Assembly: GCF_004634215.1 (NCBI RefSeq)
Contig: NZ_SMMH01000005.1
Span: 1 to 64,000, forward strand
Length of the DNA stretch: 64,000 bases
From: Deinococcus fonticola
Lineage (GTDB): Bacteria; Deinococcota; Deinococci; Deinococcales; Deinococcaceae
Direction of reading: 5' to 3'
The notes under the pieces are model-generated. The model made no database searches. It was not told the origin of the DNA and saw nothing but the letters and a program-made list of their open reading frames with translations. Made by a program: the position numbers and the translations under genes. The first letter of the stretch is position 1. The number at the start of each line of letters is the position of its first letter. Positions 36,791-47,053 of the stretch are shown piece after piece.

Positions 36791-38371
36791 CTAGGGTTCG
36801 CGCCATTTCCGGAATGCCCCTTGCAGGAGGCGCGCGGCTTCGCTGGCGCGGTAACCGCCCCGCACCTCCAGCCGGTGGCCCCAGTGTGCCCTGAGCAGGT
36901 CGGTCACGCCGCCCAGTGCGCCTGATCGCGGGTTGCTGGCCGCGTACACCAGCCGGCCCACGCGCGCTTCGAGGGCCGCGCCCAGGCACATGGGGCAGGG
37001 TTCCAGCGTGACCACCAGTGTGCAGTCCATCAGGTAGGCGCCGTGCACGGTGCTGGCTTCGCGCAGGGCCGCCAGTTCGGCGTGCCGCGTCATGTCGCCG
37101 TGCTCGCGGCTGGTGTTGCGCCCACGCCCGATGATGTTCCCCTGCGCGTCCATGACGACCGCCCCCACCGGAACTTCGTCAGCATCGGCGGCCTGGCGGG
37201 CCAGGGTCAGGGCTTCGCGCATGGCGGCGTCGAGCGGGTGGAGGGGTTGCCTGGCGTCCTGGCGTGCCCCGGTGGCCCACACCGGCGGATCGAGACCGAG
37301 CCACTTCACGTCCTGGCCCACGGCGAGAAGCGGAAGGCGGGCGCGTTCGGCACGCGGAATCTTGAAGTCGGTCAACAGGTCGCTCACTTTTCGCGTGCCG
37401 CCCGGCAGCCGGATGCGGTCACCGTCCAGTTTGTGGCGCAAAGTCCAGCCGGCTGGAAGGGGGAAGTCAGGGTCAGCCCAGCGCAGGGGGCTCAGGTACA
37501 GTTGTCCACCGCTCACCGTGACCTGTGAACCGCCGGGGAGTGTCAGGTGCCGCGTCTCCCCGCGCTGAATGGCGCCCGTCAGGCTTTCGAGGTGGTGAAC
37601 ATGGGCCTCCAGCCCGGCGCGTTCCAGTTGCTGTTTGACCCAGCGGCGCAGCAGGGCGGGCGGTTCCTGCGCCAGTGGCGTGTGCGCCCTGATCTGCGCG
37701 GCCAGGCCGCTCAGCGCGCGGTCGTCTTCGCCGCTCCAGCGGGCCACACGGCTCAGGGCTTCCTCGGCGGCGGGGTAACGTGCCCGCAGCACCGGCATGA
37801 CGGCCTGGCGAATCCAGGCCCGGTTGTAGGTGGGGTCGGCGTTGCTGGCGTCCTCGCGCCAGTCCTGGCCCAGTTCGTGCAGGTAAGTTTCGATGTCCTG
37901 GCGTGCAATGCCGAGCCAGGGGCGGCGAATGCGCTCACGCGCGGCCGCAATGCCGCTGAGAACAGCTTCGCCGCGCAGCAGCTGGGTCAGCACCGTCTCG
38001 GCCTGATCGCGGCGGGTGTGCGCGGTCAGGATGGCCTGCGCTCCCGTCTGCCGGGCCACGCGGGTCAGGAAGTCGTAGCGCAGGCGGCGGGCGGCGTCCT
38101 CGATGTTCCAGCCGCGTTTGCGGGCAACCGCCGCGACCTCCACGCGCACGCCGTGAAACGGCACGTCCAAGCGCGCGGCCAGTTCACGTACCCACCCAGC
38201 GTCCCCGGCAGAATCGGGCCGCAGGGCATGGTCAAAATGCACGACGACAGCTTCCGCCCCCACTTCCAGCAGCGCCCGCAGGAGGGCCACCGAGTCCGCC
38301 CCACCGGAAACGCCGACGACCACCCGCTGATTCACGAAGGGCTGGAGGGGTTCAAGGAGCACGCGGGACAT
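36791..38371 (-). CDS. bifunctional tRNA(Ile)-lysidine synthase / tRNA adenosine deaminase fusion
   Basis: This 526-residue protein joins two enzymes. TilS (residues 1-372) has the PP-loop SGGADS at 22-27 and its C-terminal domain with LDGDRIRLPGG. TadA (380-526) has HAE at 430-432 and PCPMC at 458-462, the zinc/catalytic motif. TilS makes lysidine-34 in tRNA-Ile(CAU), and TadA makes inosine-34 in tRNA-Arg(ACG). Both act at the wobble base, which makes the fusion notable. TATACA lies eight bases before the ATG, on the first copy of a 15-bp repeat shared with the divergent peroxiredoxin gene. Confidence 0.93.
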   Translation of the reverse strand: MSRVLLEPLQPFVNQRVVVGVSGGADSVALLRALLEVGAEAVVVHFDHALRPDSAGDAGWVRELAARLDVPFHGVRVEVAAVARKRGWNIEDAARRLRYDFLTRVARQTGAQAILTAHTRRDQAETVLTQLLRGEAVLSGIAAARERIRRPWLGIARQDIETYLHELGQDWREDASNADPTYNRAWIRQAVMPVLRARYPAAEEALSRVARWSGEDDRALSGLAAQIRAHTPLAQEPPALLRRWVKQQLERAGLEAHVHHLESLTGAIQRGETRHLTLPGGSQVTVSGGQLYLSPLRWADPDFPLPAGWTLRHKLDGDRIRLPGGTRKVSDLLTDFKIPRAERARLPLLAVGQDVKWLGLDPPVWATGARQDARQPLHPLDAAMREALTLARQAADADEVPVGAVVMDAQGNIIGRGRNTSREHGDMTRHAELAALREASTVHGAYLMDCTLVVTLEPCPMCLGAALEARVGRLVYAASNPRSGALGGVTDLLRAHWGHRLEVRGGYRASEAARLLQGAFRKWREP

Positions 38372-38379
38372 CAGTGCAG

Positions 38380-38385
38380 TGTATA
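38380..38385 (-). promoter_or_regulatory. -10 box of the tilS-tadA gene
   Basis: TATACA on the minus strand, eight bases before the ATG, overlapping the first 15-bp repeat unit. Confidence 0.45.
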
Positions 38386-38410
38386 GAAGCGCTACGTATA
38401 GAAGCGCTAC
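38381..38410. repeat. 15-bp tandem repeat between divergent promoters
   Basis: GTATAGAAGCGCTAC occurs twice in perfect tandem. Each copy holds a TATAGA box and an AGCGCT palindrome. It separates tilS-tadA from the peroxiredoxin gene. Confidence 0.9.
38397..38402 (+). promoter_or_regulatory. -10 box of the peroxiredoxin gene
   Basis: TATAGA in the second repeat unit lies nine bases before the ATG; the first unit carries another TATAGA 15 bp upstream. Confidence 0.4.
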
Positions 38411-38411
38411 C

Positions 38412-38885
38412 ATGCAGGGCATGACGCCGCGAGTTGGTCAACCTGCCCCGCCCTTTCAGGCCCGCAGTGACGACGGACAAATCCTCGACCTGACGGCCCT
38501 GCGCGGGCGCTGGGTGGTGCTGTACTTCTACCCGAAGGCCAGCACGCCGGGGTGCAGCATCGAAGCGCAGCGGTTCGAGCAGGCCCTGCCGGAGTTCGGG
38601 CGTTCAGGCGCGGCGGTGGTGGGCGTCAGCACCGACACGGAAGCCAGCCAGGCGAAATTCCGCGATCAGTGCCAGCTCAGTTTTCCGCTGCTGCCCGACG
38701 GCGACAAGGCAATCTGCCAGGCCTACGGGGTGCTGGGCGGCCTGAACGGCCTGCTGGGCGTGGCGGCCCGCCAGACCTTCCTGATCGACCCGCAGGGTAT
38801 CCTGGTGCACCACTGGAAAAGCGTGAACCCGGCCAGTCACGCGGGTGAAGTGCTGCGCGTCCTGCACGAAAAACAGCAAAGCTGA
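38412..38885 (+). CDS. peroxiredoxin, Bcp/PrxQ type
   Basis: The 157-residue thioredoxin-fold protein has LYFYPKASTPGCSIEA with the peroxidatic Cys in TPGC. The usual resolving Cys five residues later (in C-x4-C) is absent; other Cys occur in DQCQLS and AICQAY. It reduces peroxides in the cytoplasm, by a 1-Cys or atypical 2-Cys route. The start is set two bases after the predicted RNA start. The next ATG, four codons in, is also possible. Confidence 0.88.
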   Translation: MQGMTPRVGQPAPPFQARSDDGQILDLTALRGRWVVLYFYPKASTPGCSIEAQRFEQALPEFGRSGAAVVGVSTDTEASQAKFRDQCQLSFPLLPDGDKAICQAYGVLGGLNGLLGVAARQTFLIDPQGILVHHWKSVNPASHAGEVLRVLHEKQQS

Positions 38886-38955
38886 CCCCTGGAAGGTCAG
38901 CCTCACTTTGAGCATGGCGCTGGGGGCCTTCAGCCAGACCGTTCTGAACCGCGCC

Positions 38956-39426
38956 TCAATCGTAGTCGACGCTGACCACTGTGAACCTGTTGACGCCTTT
39001 GGGCCCCTGAAGTTCGACCGTCTCGCCGGCGCGCTTGCCGTGCAGGGCCGCGCCGATGGGGCTGGCGTCGCTGACCTTGCCTTTCAGGACATCGACCTCG
39101 TAGGTGCCGACGATCTCGAACTGGCGCTCCAGGCCCTTGGCATCTTTCAGCACGACTTTTGCCCCCAGGCCGATGGCGCCAGTGTTGTCCTCGGGGATGA
39201 TCTGGGCGCGTTCCAGTTGCAGTTCTATGTCGGCAATGCGGGCTTCGTTCTCGCTCTGCTGCATGCGGGCTTCGTCGTAAGCGGCACTCTCGCGCAGATC
39301 CCCGTCCTCGATGGCTTTGCCCATGTACTCGCTGATCTGCTCGCGGCGCACCGTTTTCAGGCGGTGCAGGGTTTCCTGGAGTTTGTCGTAACCCCGCTGG
39401 GTCATGGGGACTTTTTCCTTCGTCAT
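38956..39426 (-). CDS. greA: transcript cleavage factor GreA
   Basis: This 156-residue factor has an N-terminal coiled coil (QRGYDKLQETLHRLKTVRREQ...ESAAYDEARMQQS) with the acidic tip DGDLRESAAY, and a C-terminal FKBP-like domain ending PKGVNRFTVVSVDYD. GreA rescues backtracked RNA polymerase. TATACT lies eight bases before the ATG; an earlier start 37 codons upstream has no support. It is convergent with the peroxiredoxin gene. Confidence 0.95.
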   Translation of the reverse strand: MTKEKVPMTQRGYDKLQETLHRLKTVRREQISEYMGKAIEDGDLRESAAYDEARMQQSENEARIADIELQLERAQIIPEDNTGAIGLGAKVVLKDAKGLERQFEIVGTYEVDVLKGKVSDASPIGAALHGKRAGETVELQGPKGVNRFTVVSVDYD

Positions 39427-39434
39427 AAGGAGAA

Positions 39435-39440
39435 AGTATA
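39435..39440 (-). promoter_or_regulatory. -10 box of greA
   Basis: TATACT on the minus strand, eight bases before the ATG. Confidence 0.45.
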
Positions 39441-39632
39441 AGGCTTTTTGGCCTTTGCCGCCCCCACTGATGAAGCCGGGTCGGCGGGGCCTCGATGAAG
39501 GCCGCTTGCATGAAGGCCGTAAGAGTTCGCGTGCCACCCTGGACTCAGTTCATGCCAGGTGTGCGCCCCTCCCGCGCCTGGCTCCCGGCCCACCGCCCCC
39601 TGGCCCTCACAATTTCTTCTGAAAGGTGTCTT

Positions 39633-42266
39633 TTGTCCATCTCCGCTGCAACTGATCCTGTTCTTCACCTGGCCCTGCGTGACCTGCTGCGGGCCCACGC
39701 ACCCCACGCCACGCTGCTGGCCACCGTGGGGGAACGGGTGCTGAGTCTGCGGGCCGACGCGCCCGTGAGCGTGACGCCCGGCAGCGCCCTGGTGCCGCCC
39801 GACGAGTGGCTGGCCGGCGGTGACCTGGCCTGGCTCACGCGTGACGGGGCGCTGCTGGGCCTGCTGTGGTCACCGGACGCGCCGGTGGCCCCCGGCGCCG
39901 TCGAGGTGCTGACCCTGCTGCTGTCCGCCGCCGGCCAGGAAGGCAGCAGCCGCGAGGCGGACATGCTGATCACGCAGTTGCCAGCGGCCACCGCTTGGCT
40001 CTCGGCGGACCTGACCTTCCGGCAGGTGAGCCGCACTTTCCTGGAACTGTTCGGGCTGACCGATCAGAACGTGGTGGGCCAGGCGCTGGCTAGTGTCTTG
40101 CCGGACAGCCTGAGCCTGGCGCAGCAACTGGCCGGCGCGTCCTCGGGGCGCTCGGTGCACCTGAGAGACGAGCGGCTGCCCGGCGCGGAGGGGCGCTGGG
40201 TGCGCGGGGACGCCAAACCGTACTTCGGTGGAGCGGCGGCGGGGGTGCTGTGGACGGCCTACGACGTGACGCCCGAGTACGCCCGCGCCGGGGAACTCGC
40301 GGCGCTGCTCGACACCGACCTGCCGCTGGCCCTGCTGGCCCAGAGTGGTGAAGTCAGGCAGGTCAGCCGCGGGTTCGAGGCCCTGACCGCCTGCGCAGCC
40401 GAAGCGGCCCTGCCGGGCACACCGCTGTGGCACTGGCCCTGCTTTACCGAGGAAGGCCAGGACACCCTTAAAGAGCTGGTGCAGGCGGCGCAGGGCGGCC
40501 AGCCGGCCAGCAGCGAGGTCACGCTGGCCGGCGGCGGCGCGGTGATGCTGGCGGCCCGCCACAGCGCCTTCGCACCGGAACTGCTGATCGTGGAAGGCCC
40601 GGCACGGTACACCGGCAGTCAGGTGAACGGGCATATGGTGTCGCAGGTGCTGAGCCTTAGTGAGGCCGCGACCATCGTGCTGGATCATGCCGGGCGGGCG
40701 CAACTGATCAGTGCTCAGGCCGCCGATCTGCTGGAAATCGACGCGGCGCAGGTGGCCGGCCTGGCCCTGACACGCACCCTGGACCAGATGGGCCTGAAGC
40801 TGTACACCCCGGATGGCGACCTCCTGCCCTGGCCGGACTTCAAAGCCCTGCCGCTGCCCTACACGCTGGAGGCCATCAGCGTGACTGTCGGCGGCACGCG
40901 CCGTCACCTGGAAATGCGCGTGACCCGCATGGATGCCGAGGCCCCTGGACGCAAGGCCGGCCTGCTACTGACCCTGCGCGACCAGACTGCCCTGAAACGC
41001 GCCCACGCGAAGTTGCAGCACGACGCCAACCACGACCAGCTCACCGGGCTGCTCAACCGCGTGGGCCTGCGCCAGCGCCTGACCCGGCCCGAGGCCGCGG
41101 GCGGCATGGTGGCTGCCGTGGACGTGGACGGTTTCGGTGCACTGAATGCTGCGCTGGGCCGCACCGCCGGCGACCTGCTGCTCATTCAACTGGCGGCGCG
41201 GCTGAACGACCTGGCCAGCGACAACGGCGGGGTGGCGGCCCGCCTCACCGACGACGCCTTCGCGCTCTTGCTGCCGGGCAGCGCCGAGGTCGGCATTCAG
41301 AAGATCCAGGCGGCCCTGCAAGAACCGCTGCGGGTCGGCAAGCGCCTGGTGCCCATCACGTTCGCCATCGGCACCGCCGGCCTGCCCCCCGGCGCGCCCG
41401 ATCAGGCCCTCACCGACGCCGAGATGGCCTTGCAGCACGCCAGACGCCAGGGACGCGGGCAGGTGCAACTGTTCAACGTGGGCCTGCGCGATGAACAGGC
41501 CCGCACCTTCGAGCTGGAAAACGACCTGCGCTACGCCATCGAGCAGCAACCCGAGCAGTTCAACCTGCTGTACCAGCCTGCCGTGAGCCTCAAGGATGGT
41601 CAGGCCATCGGTGCCGAAGCGCTGCTGCGCTGGACGCACCCCACGCTGGGCAACATCTCCCCCGCCCGCTTCCTGCCTATCGCGGAGCGCAGCGACCTGA
41701 TCGTGCTGCTGGGCGAGTGGGTGCTGCGCGAGGCCGGCAGGGGCCGCGCCATCATCCGCGAGAGCCTGCGCAAAGGCGAGTGGCGCACCAGCGTCAACCT
41801 CAGCCTGGCGGAACTGCGCCACCCCCGCGCCGCCGAACGCCTGCTGCCCCTGATGACCAAACTCAACGCCCTGGACGTGGAGGTCAGCGCCGGCAGCCTG
41901 CTGGACCACAGCGAAGAAACCCTGGGTGTTCTGGAGCGCCTGCGCTCTAAAGGTTCACGCCTGATCGTGGACGATTTCGGCGACGCGGCCAGCAGCCTCA
42001 CCGCCCTGACGCGCTTTCCCCTCAGCGGCCTGAAACTCCACCCCACCCTTACCGCCAAACTTCCCGACGACAACCCGGGCATGAAACTGGTGCAGGGCAC
42101 CGTCAGCATCGCGCACAGCCTGGGCCTGAGCGTCACCGCCGTCGGCGTCGAAACCTACGCGCAACTCGACGCCCTGCGCGACCTGGGCGTCAACGCCGCG
42201 CAGGGCTACGCCCTCACCCCCCCCCTGGGGGTTCACGACCTCGCCACCTGGCTGAAAAACAGGTAA
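39633..42266 (+). CDS. PAS/GGDEF/EAL cyclic-di-GMP protein with degenerate GGDEF
   Basis: The 877-residue soluble protein has N-terminal PAS-like sensor domains (to about residue 470), a GGDEF domain whose signature is LTDDAF (538-543) instead of GGDEF, and an EAL domain (EAL at 662-664). The EAL part keeps NLSL, VDDFG, the Lys of LKL, VGVE and AAQGY; in the loop-6 ExxE the second Glu is replaced by Ala. It is probably a phosphodiesterase with an inactive cyclase domain as regulator. The start is TTG with AAAGG about six bases upstream. Confidence 0.88.
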   Translation: MSISAATDPVLHLALRDLLRAHAPHATLLATVGERVLSLRADAPVSVTPGSALVPPDEWLAGGDLAWLTRDGALLGLLWSPDAPVAPGAVEVLTLLLSAAGQEGSSREADMLITQLPAATAWLSADLTFRQVSRTFLELFGLTDQNVVGQALASVLPDSLSLAQQLAGASSGRSVHLRDERLPGAEGRWVRGDAKPYFGGAAAGVLWTAYDVTPEYARAGELAALLDTDLPLALLAQSGEVRQVSRGFEALTACAAEAALPGTPLWHWPCFTEEGQDTLKELVQAAQGGQPASSEVTLAGGGAVMLAARHSAFAPELLIVEGPARYTGSQVNGHMVSQVLSLSEAATIVLDHAGRAQLISAQAADLLEIDAAQVAGLALTRTLDQMGLKLYTPDGDLLPWPDFKALPLPYTLEAISVTVGGTRRHLEMRVTRMDAEAPGRKAGLLLTLRDQTALKRAHAKLQHDANHDQLTGLLNRVGLRQRLTRPEAAGGMVAAVDVDGFGALNAALGRTAGDLLLIQLAARLNDLASDNGGVAARLTDDAFALLLPGSAEVGIQKIQAALQEPLRVGKRLVPITFAIGTAGLPPGAPDQALTDAEMALQHARRQGRGQVQLFNVGLRDEQARTFELENDLRYAIEQQPEQFNLLYQPAVSLKDGQAIGAEALLRWTHPTLGNISPARFLPIAERSDLIVLLGEWVLREAGRGRAIIRESLRKGEWRTSVNLSLAELRHPRAAERLLPLMTKLNALDVEVSAGSLLDHSEETLGVLERLRSKGSRLIVDDFGDAASSLTALTRFPLSGLKLHPTLTAKLPDDNPGMKLVQGTVSIAHSLGLSVTAVGVETYAQLDALRDLGVNAAQGYALTPPLGVHDLATWLKNR

Positions 42267-42386
42267 GTGTGGCGGCCCTGAAGGGGCAAAGGCAGCAGGA
42301 AGAGAAGGCAAAAGCGTTCCAGACAAAAGTCTGAGCAGGTGGCCCTTCTTGAACTCCTCTGGATGTGCGAGGCTCCCCAGGAAATG

Positions 42387-42408
42387 AAAAATCCCCCCAG
42401 AAGGGGGG
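42387..42408 (-). terminator. terminator of the dppABC-type operon
   Basis: On the minus strand CCCCCC, a TTCT loop and GGGGGG are followed by ATTTTT, about 20 bases after the dppC stop. Confidence 0.88.
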
Positions 42409-42426
42409 AATGCCGCGCGGAGTGGT

Positions 42427-43440
42427 TTAGCGGGTGCGCGGGTCGAGGGCGTCTCGCAGGCCCGAGCCGAACAGGTTGAAGGCCAGGCTGAACAGCAAGA
42501 TGAACACCACCGGGAAGGTCAGGGTGTACCAGTAGGCGGGTTTGAGCCACTGGCGGCTAAAGTCCACCAGCTGGCCCCACTCGCTGAAGCCCGGCTCGAA
42601 GCCCAGGCCCAGGAAGGACAGGGCGGCGACGCCGAGCGGCACGGTCGCCAGGTCAAGCACCGCCAGGGTGAACACCGTAGTCAGGCTGTTGGGAATCACG
42701 TGCTTGGCGATCTGGCGCCAGTCGCTGGCCCCCAGACCACGGGCAGCGTCCACATACTCCAGTTTGCGGGTCTTCAGCACATCACCACGAATGAAGCGGG
42801 CGTAGGCAGCCCAACCGGCCACGGTGTAGGCCACGATGATGGGCAGGGTGGGGTCTCCGCCAGGGTTGTTGGCCCGCATGATGGTCAGGATGACGACCGT
42901 GAGCACCAGACCAGGCATGGCGAAAATCACGTCGATGAGGCGCTGAATGGCATTGTCCACCCAGCCGCCGTAATACCCGCTGATGGCCCCGATGATGATG
43001 CCGACCAGCAGGGTAATGCCCACGATGATGAAGGACATTTTCAGGGCGGTACGGGTGCCCCAGATCAGGCCGTAGAAGATGTTGTAGCCGTTGACCGTAC
43101 CGAAGATGGCTTGCTGGCTGGGCGGGCTGGGTTCCTGCGAAAAGCTGAGGCGCTCCATCTTGTAACAGCTCTGCGGCGGGGCCAGAACGGCCTTCCAGAA
43201 GGGGGCGCCCAGCGGGTTGTACACCTGATTGGCGCTGGTCATGTTCAGGTCACGCAGGCAGTTGCCGCTGGGCTTGGCGATCAGCGGCGCAAAAATAGCC
43301 ATCAGCAGGAACAGCAGCATGATCGCCAGGCCACTGAGGGCCAGCGGGTTGCGGCGCAGCTTACGAATGCCGGGACTGTGCCAGAAATTCGCCCAGCGGT
43401 CGGCTTTGGGCAGCGAAACGGGCTTTTGGGCAGTGGTCAT
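42427..43440 (-). CDS. peptide ABC transporter permease (DppC type)
   Basis: This 337-residue permease has an N-terminal membrane anchor, a large periplasmic loop (residues about 65-115, two Cys) and the BPD_transp core with [22 protein letters not shown], the EAA loop that docks the ATPase. The start overlaps the dppB stop by one base. It works with the upstream DppB-type permease and the binding protein. No dppD/dppF ATPase gene follows; a terminator does. Confidence 0.93.
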   Translation of the reverse strand: MTTAQKPVSLPKADRWANFWHSPGIRKLRRNPLALSGLAIMLLFLLMAIFAPLIAKPSGNCLRDLNMTSANQVYNPLGAPFWKAVLAPPQSCYKMERLSFSQEPSPPSQQAIFGTVNGYNIFYGLIWGTRTALKMSFIIVGITLLVGIIIGAISGYYGGWVDNAIQRLIDVIFAMPGLVLTVVILTIMRANNPGGDPTLPIIVAYTVAGWAAYARFIRGDVLKTRKLEYVDAARGLGASDWRQIAKHVIPNSLTTVFTLAVLDLATVPLGVAALSFLGLGFEPGFSEWGQLVDFSRQWLKPAYWYTLTFPVVFILLFSLAFNLFGSGLRDALDPRTR

Positions 43441-44477
43441 CAGTCGAACCTCACGCGCGGGTCGACCAGACCGTACAGGATGTCCACGACGGTACTCATG
43501 ACCACAACGAGAAGGGCGGAAAGCAGGGTGAACCCCATCACGCCGGCCAGGTCGAGTTGCTGCGCGGACTGCACGAACCACTGCCCGATGCCGGGGTAAG
43601 CGAAGATGGTCTCGGTAATGATGGAACCGCCCAGCAGGCCGATCACCAGCAGGCCGCCCTGGGTCACGATGGGCAGCAGGGCGTTGCGGCGGGCGTGTTT
43701 TCTGTTCACGATGCGCTCGGCCAGGCCCTTGGCGCGGGCAGTGCGCACGTAATCGCTGTTCAGAACTTCCAGCATGTTGTTGCGCATGACCAGGACGATG
43801 CTGGCACTCAGTACCGTAATGAGGGTCAAGGCCGGCAGCATCATGTGGCGCAGCACGTCGAAGGTGATTTTCCATTCGCCGTGCAGGGCCGCGTCCAGGC
43901 TGAGCATCCCGGTGATGCGTTTGGCGCCGCCCAGATCATAGTCGCCCACCAGGAATTCGTTCATGGTTTCCAGCCGGCCTGGCCCCGGTGCCCAGCCCAG
44001 GTAGGCGTAGAACACCGCCAGCAGCACGATCCCCAGCACGAAGGTGGGGACGCTGTAACCGATGGTCACGAACACCCGGATCAGTTGATCCAAAAACCTG
44101 TCTTTATGTAGAGCGGCCAGGGTGCCCATCCAGATGCCGAACAGCAGGATGGGAATGGCGGTCACCAGGGTCAGTTCCACGGTGGCGGGCAGACGCTCCT
44201 TGATGGTCTCGTTCACGTCCTTGCCGCTGGCGCGGCTAAAGCCCAGGTCGCCCTTCAGGGTACTGCTGGCCCAGCGGGCGTACTGCTGCGGAAAGGGGTC
44301 ACGCAGGCCGTACTGGTTGATGATGGCTTCCATGCGCGTGGCCTGCTGCTCACTGCGGATGTAAGGGGCGGCGCGTTGCTCGGGCGTCAGCAGCTGGGTG
44401 AGGCCGATGACGATCAACGACAACACGAGCATGACCAGCGGGATCTGCGCCAGTCGTCGAATTACGAAATTCAGCAT
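43440..44477 (-). CDS. peptide ABC transporter permease (DppB type)
   Basis: The 345-residue permease has the DppB hallmarks [36 protein letters not shown] and the EAA loop [23 protein letters not shown]. It pairs with the DppC-type permease. No Shine-Dalgarno sequence is evident before the ATG. The preceding gap of 151 bases contains a CAGCGGG/CCCGCTG hairpin that may set expression ratios below the binding protein. Confidence 0.93.
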   Translation of the reverse strand: MLNFVIRRLAQIPLVMLVLSLIVIGLTQLLTPEQRAAPYIRSEQQATRMEAIINQYGLRDPFPQQYARWASSTLKGDLGFSRASGKDVNETIKERLPATVELTLVTAIPILLFGIWMGTLAALHKDRFLDQLIRVFVTIGYSVPTFVLGIVLLAVFYAYLGWAPGPGRLETMNEFLVGDYDLGGAKRITGMLSLDAALHGEWKITFDVLRHMMLPALTLITVLSASIVLVMRNNMLEVLNSDYVRTARAKGLAERIVNRKHARRNALLPIVTQGGLLVIGLLGGSIITETIFAYPGIGQWFVQSAQQLDLAGVMGFTLLSALLVVVMSTVVDILYGLVDPRVRFD

Positions 44478-44522
44478 GTCGGTTTCAATTTCACTCTCTT
44501 TTTATGGGGTTTTGCAAGGGTT

Positions 44523-44563
44523 CAGCGGGGGGACAATCCCATTGCGGAATATCCCGCCCGCTG
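44523..44563 (-). promoter_or_regulatory. intercistronic hairpin between binding protein and permease genes
   Basis: The inverted repeat CAGCGGG (44523-44529) / CCCGCTG (44557-44563) with an inner GGGACAATCCC hairpin lacks a T tract. Such hairpins often protect the 3' end of the binding-protein message (established for other transport operons; inference here). Confidence 0.45.
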
Positions 44564-44628
44564 AGCGGACAAACGTCAGTTTACGTCGTGAAGCCCTGGC
44601 CTTTTAAAGCCTCAGACTTTCTTAAGGC

Positions 44629-46341
<1,713 letters not shown>

Positions 46342-46423
46342 ATCCTTATTTCTCCTATGGATGAATCCGGATGTCACGGGCCAATGAGCTGGCCGTGCAC
46401 CGGTTCGTGTAGTGAGCAGCGTG

Positions 46424-46429
46424 AATATA
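46424..46429 (-). promoter_or_regulatory. -10 box of the peptide-binding protein operon
   Basis: TATATT on the minus strand (TGTATATT context), about 83 bases before the ATG. A CGCCA/TGGCG palindrome lies in the -35 region (about 46438-46449). Confidence 0.45.
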
Positions 46430-46532
46430 CAATGTCCGCCATTTGGCGTATATGCCCCGCCGCCCAATTCCCCCCACCGGCCCCTCACGCACCCCCCATA
46501 AAGCGCGGCCTTCTCTTGGACTCTTCCCTTAC

Positions 46533-46577
46533 ACTGGCTTCCCTTAGACTGGCTTCCCTTAGACTGGCTTCCCTTAG
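46533..46577. repeat. 15-bp tandem repeat, three perfect copies
   Basis: ACTGGCTTCCCTTAG occurs three times without change, with a degenerate copy upstream. Each unit contributes the TTAGACT junction that reads as a -10 box. The last one lies eight bases before the thioesterase ATG. Confidence 0.95.
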
Positions 46578-46580
46578 ACT
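46575..46580 (+). promoter_or_regulatory. -10 box of the thioesterase gene
   Basis: TAGACT spans the end of the last repeat unit; identical boxes recur 15 and 30 bp upstream. Confidence 0.4.
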
Positions 46581-46588
46581 GGGCGTCG

Positions 46589-47053
46589 ATGCATTCCATC
46601 CCTGAGGGCCACAGCGTGACGCTGGACATCCTGGTCACCGACGACATGACCGTCCATTTTCATGAACTGGGGCAGGGCCCCGGCCACCCGGTGTACTCGA
46701 CTTACTGGCTTGCCCGGCACTTCGAGGAAGCCGGGCGCAAACTGCTGCTGCCTTTTCGGGAAGAGGGCGAGGAAGGCGTGGGCACGTTCGTGGAGGTGCA
46801 GCACCTGGCCTCGGCATTGCCGGGCATGCGGGTCACGCACGTGGCGACGGTAGAAAGCGTGGAGGGCCGCCGCCTGACCTGCACCATCAGCGCCACCAGC
46901 GAACTGGGCGACCTGATCGCCACCGGCCGCACCGGGCAGTACGTGACGCTGGAGGCGAAGCTGGAACGCAACTTCGGGGCGCTGCGTGAACGCTGGGCCG
47001 CCCATCAGCAGCAAAGAGACGTTTCCTCAGAAAGCGGCGGGCCGTCAAGCTGA
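46589..47053 (+). CDS. hot-dog fold thioesterase-like protein
   Basis: The 154-residue protein starts [16 protein letters not shown] and has a hot-dog fold pattern: [17 protein letters not shown] helix, [34 protein letters not shown] and [15 protein letters not shown] strands. This resembles FlK/YbgC-like acyl-CoA thioesterases. No active-site motif is certain. The end overlaps the convergent GMC gene by nine bases. The promoter lies in a tandem repeat. Confidence 0.75.
   Translation: MHSIPEGHSVTLDILVTDDMTVHFHELGQGPGHPVYSTYWLARHFEEAGRKLLLPFREEGEEGVGTFVEVQHLASALPGMRVTHVATVESVEGRRLTCTISATSELGDLIATGRTGQYVTLEAKLERNFGALRERWAAHQQQRDVSSESGGPSS

Noticed and set aside
43441..43875. N-terminal extension of the DppC-type permease
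   Set aside because: It overlaps the DppB gene in another frame. The ATG at 43440 overlaps the dppB stop by one base and begins the normal membrane anchor.
46342..46647. N-terminal extension of the peptide-binding protein with SKGSQ repeats
   Set aside because: The repeats are the translated 15-bp promoter repeat of the divergent thioesterase gene. The signal peptide starts at the internal Met.
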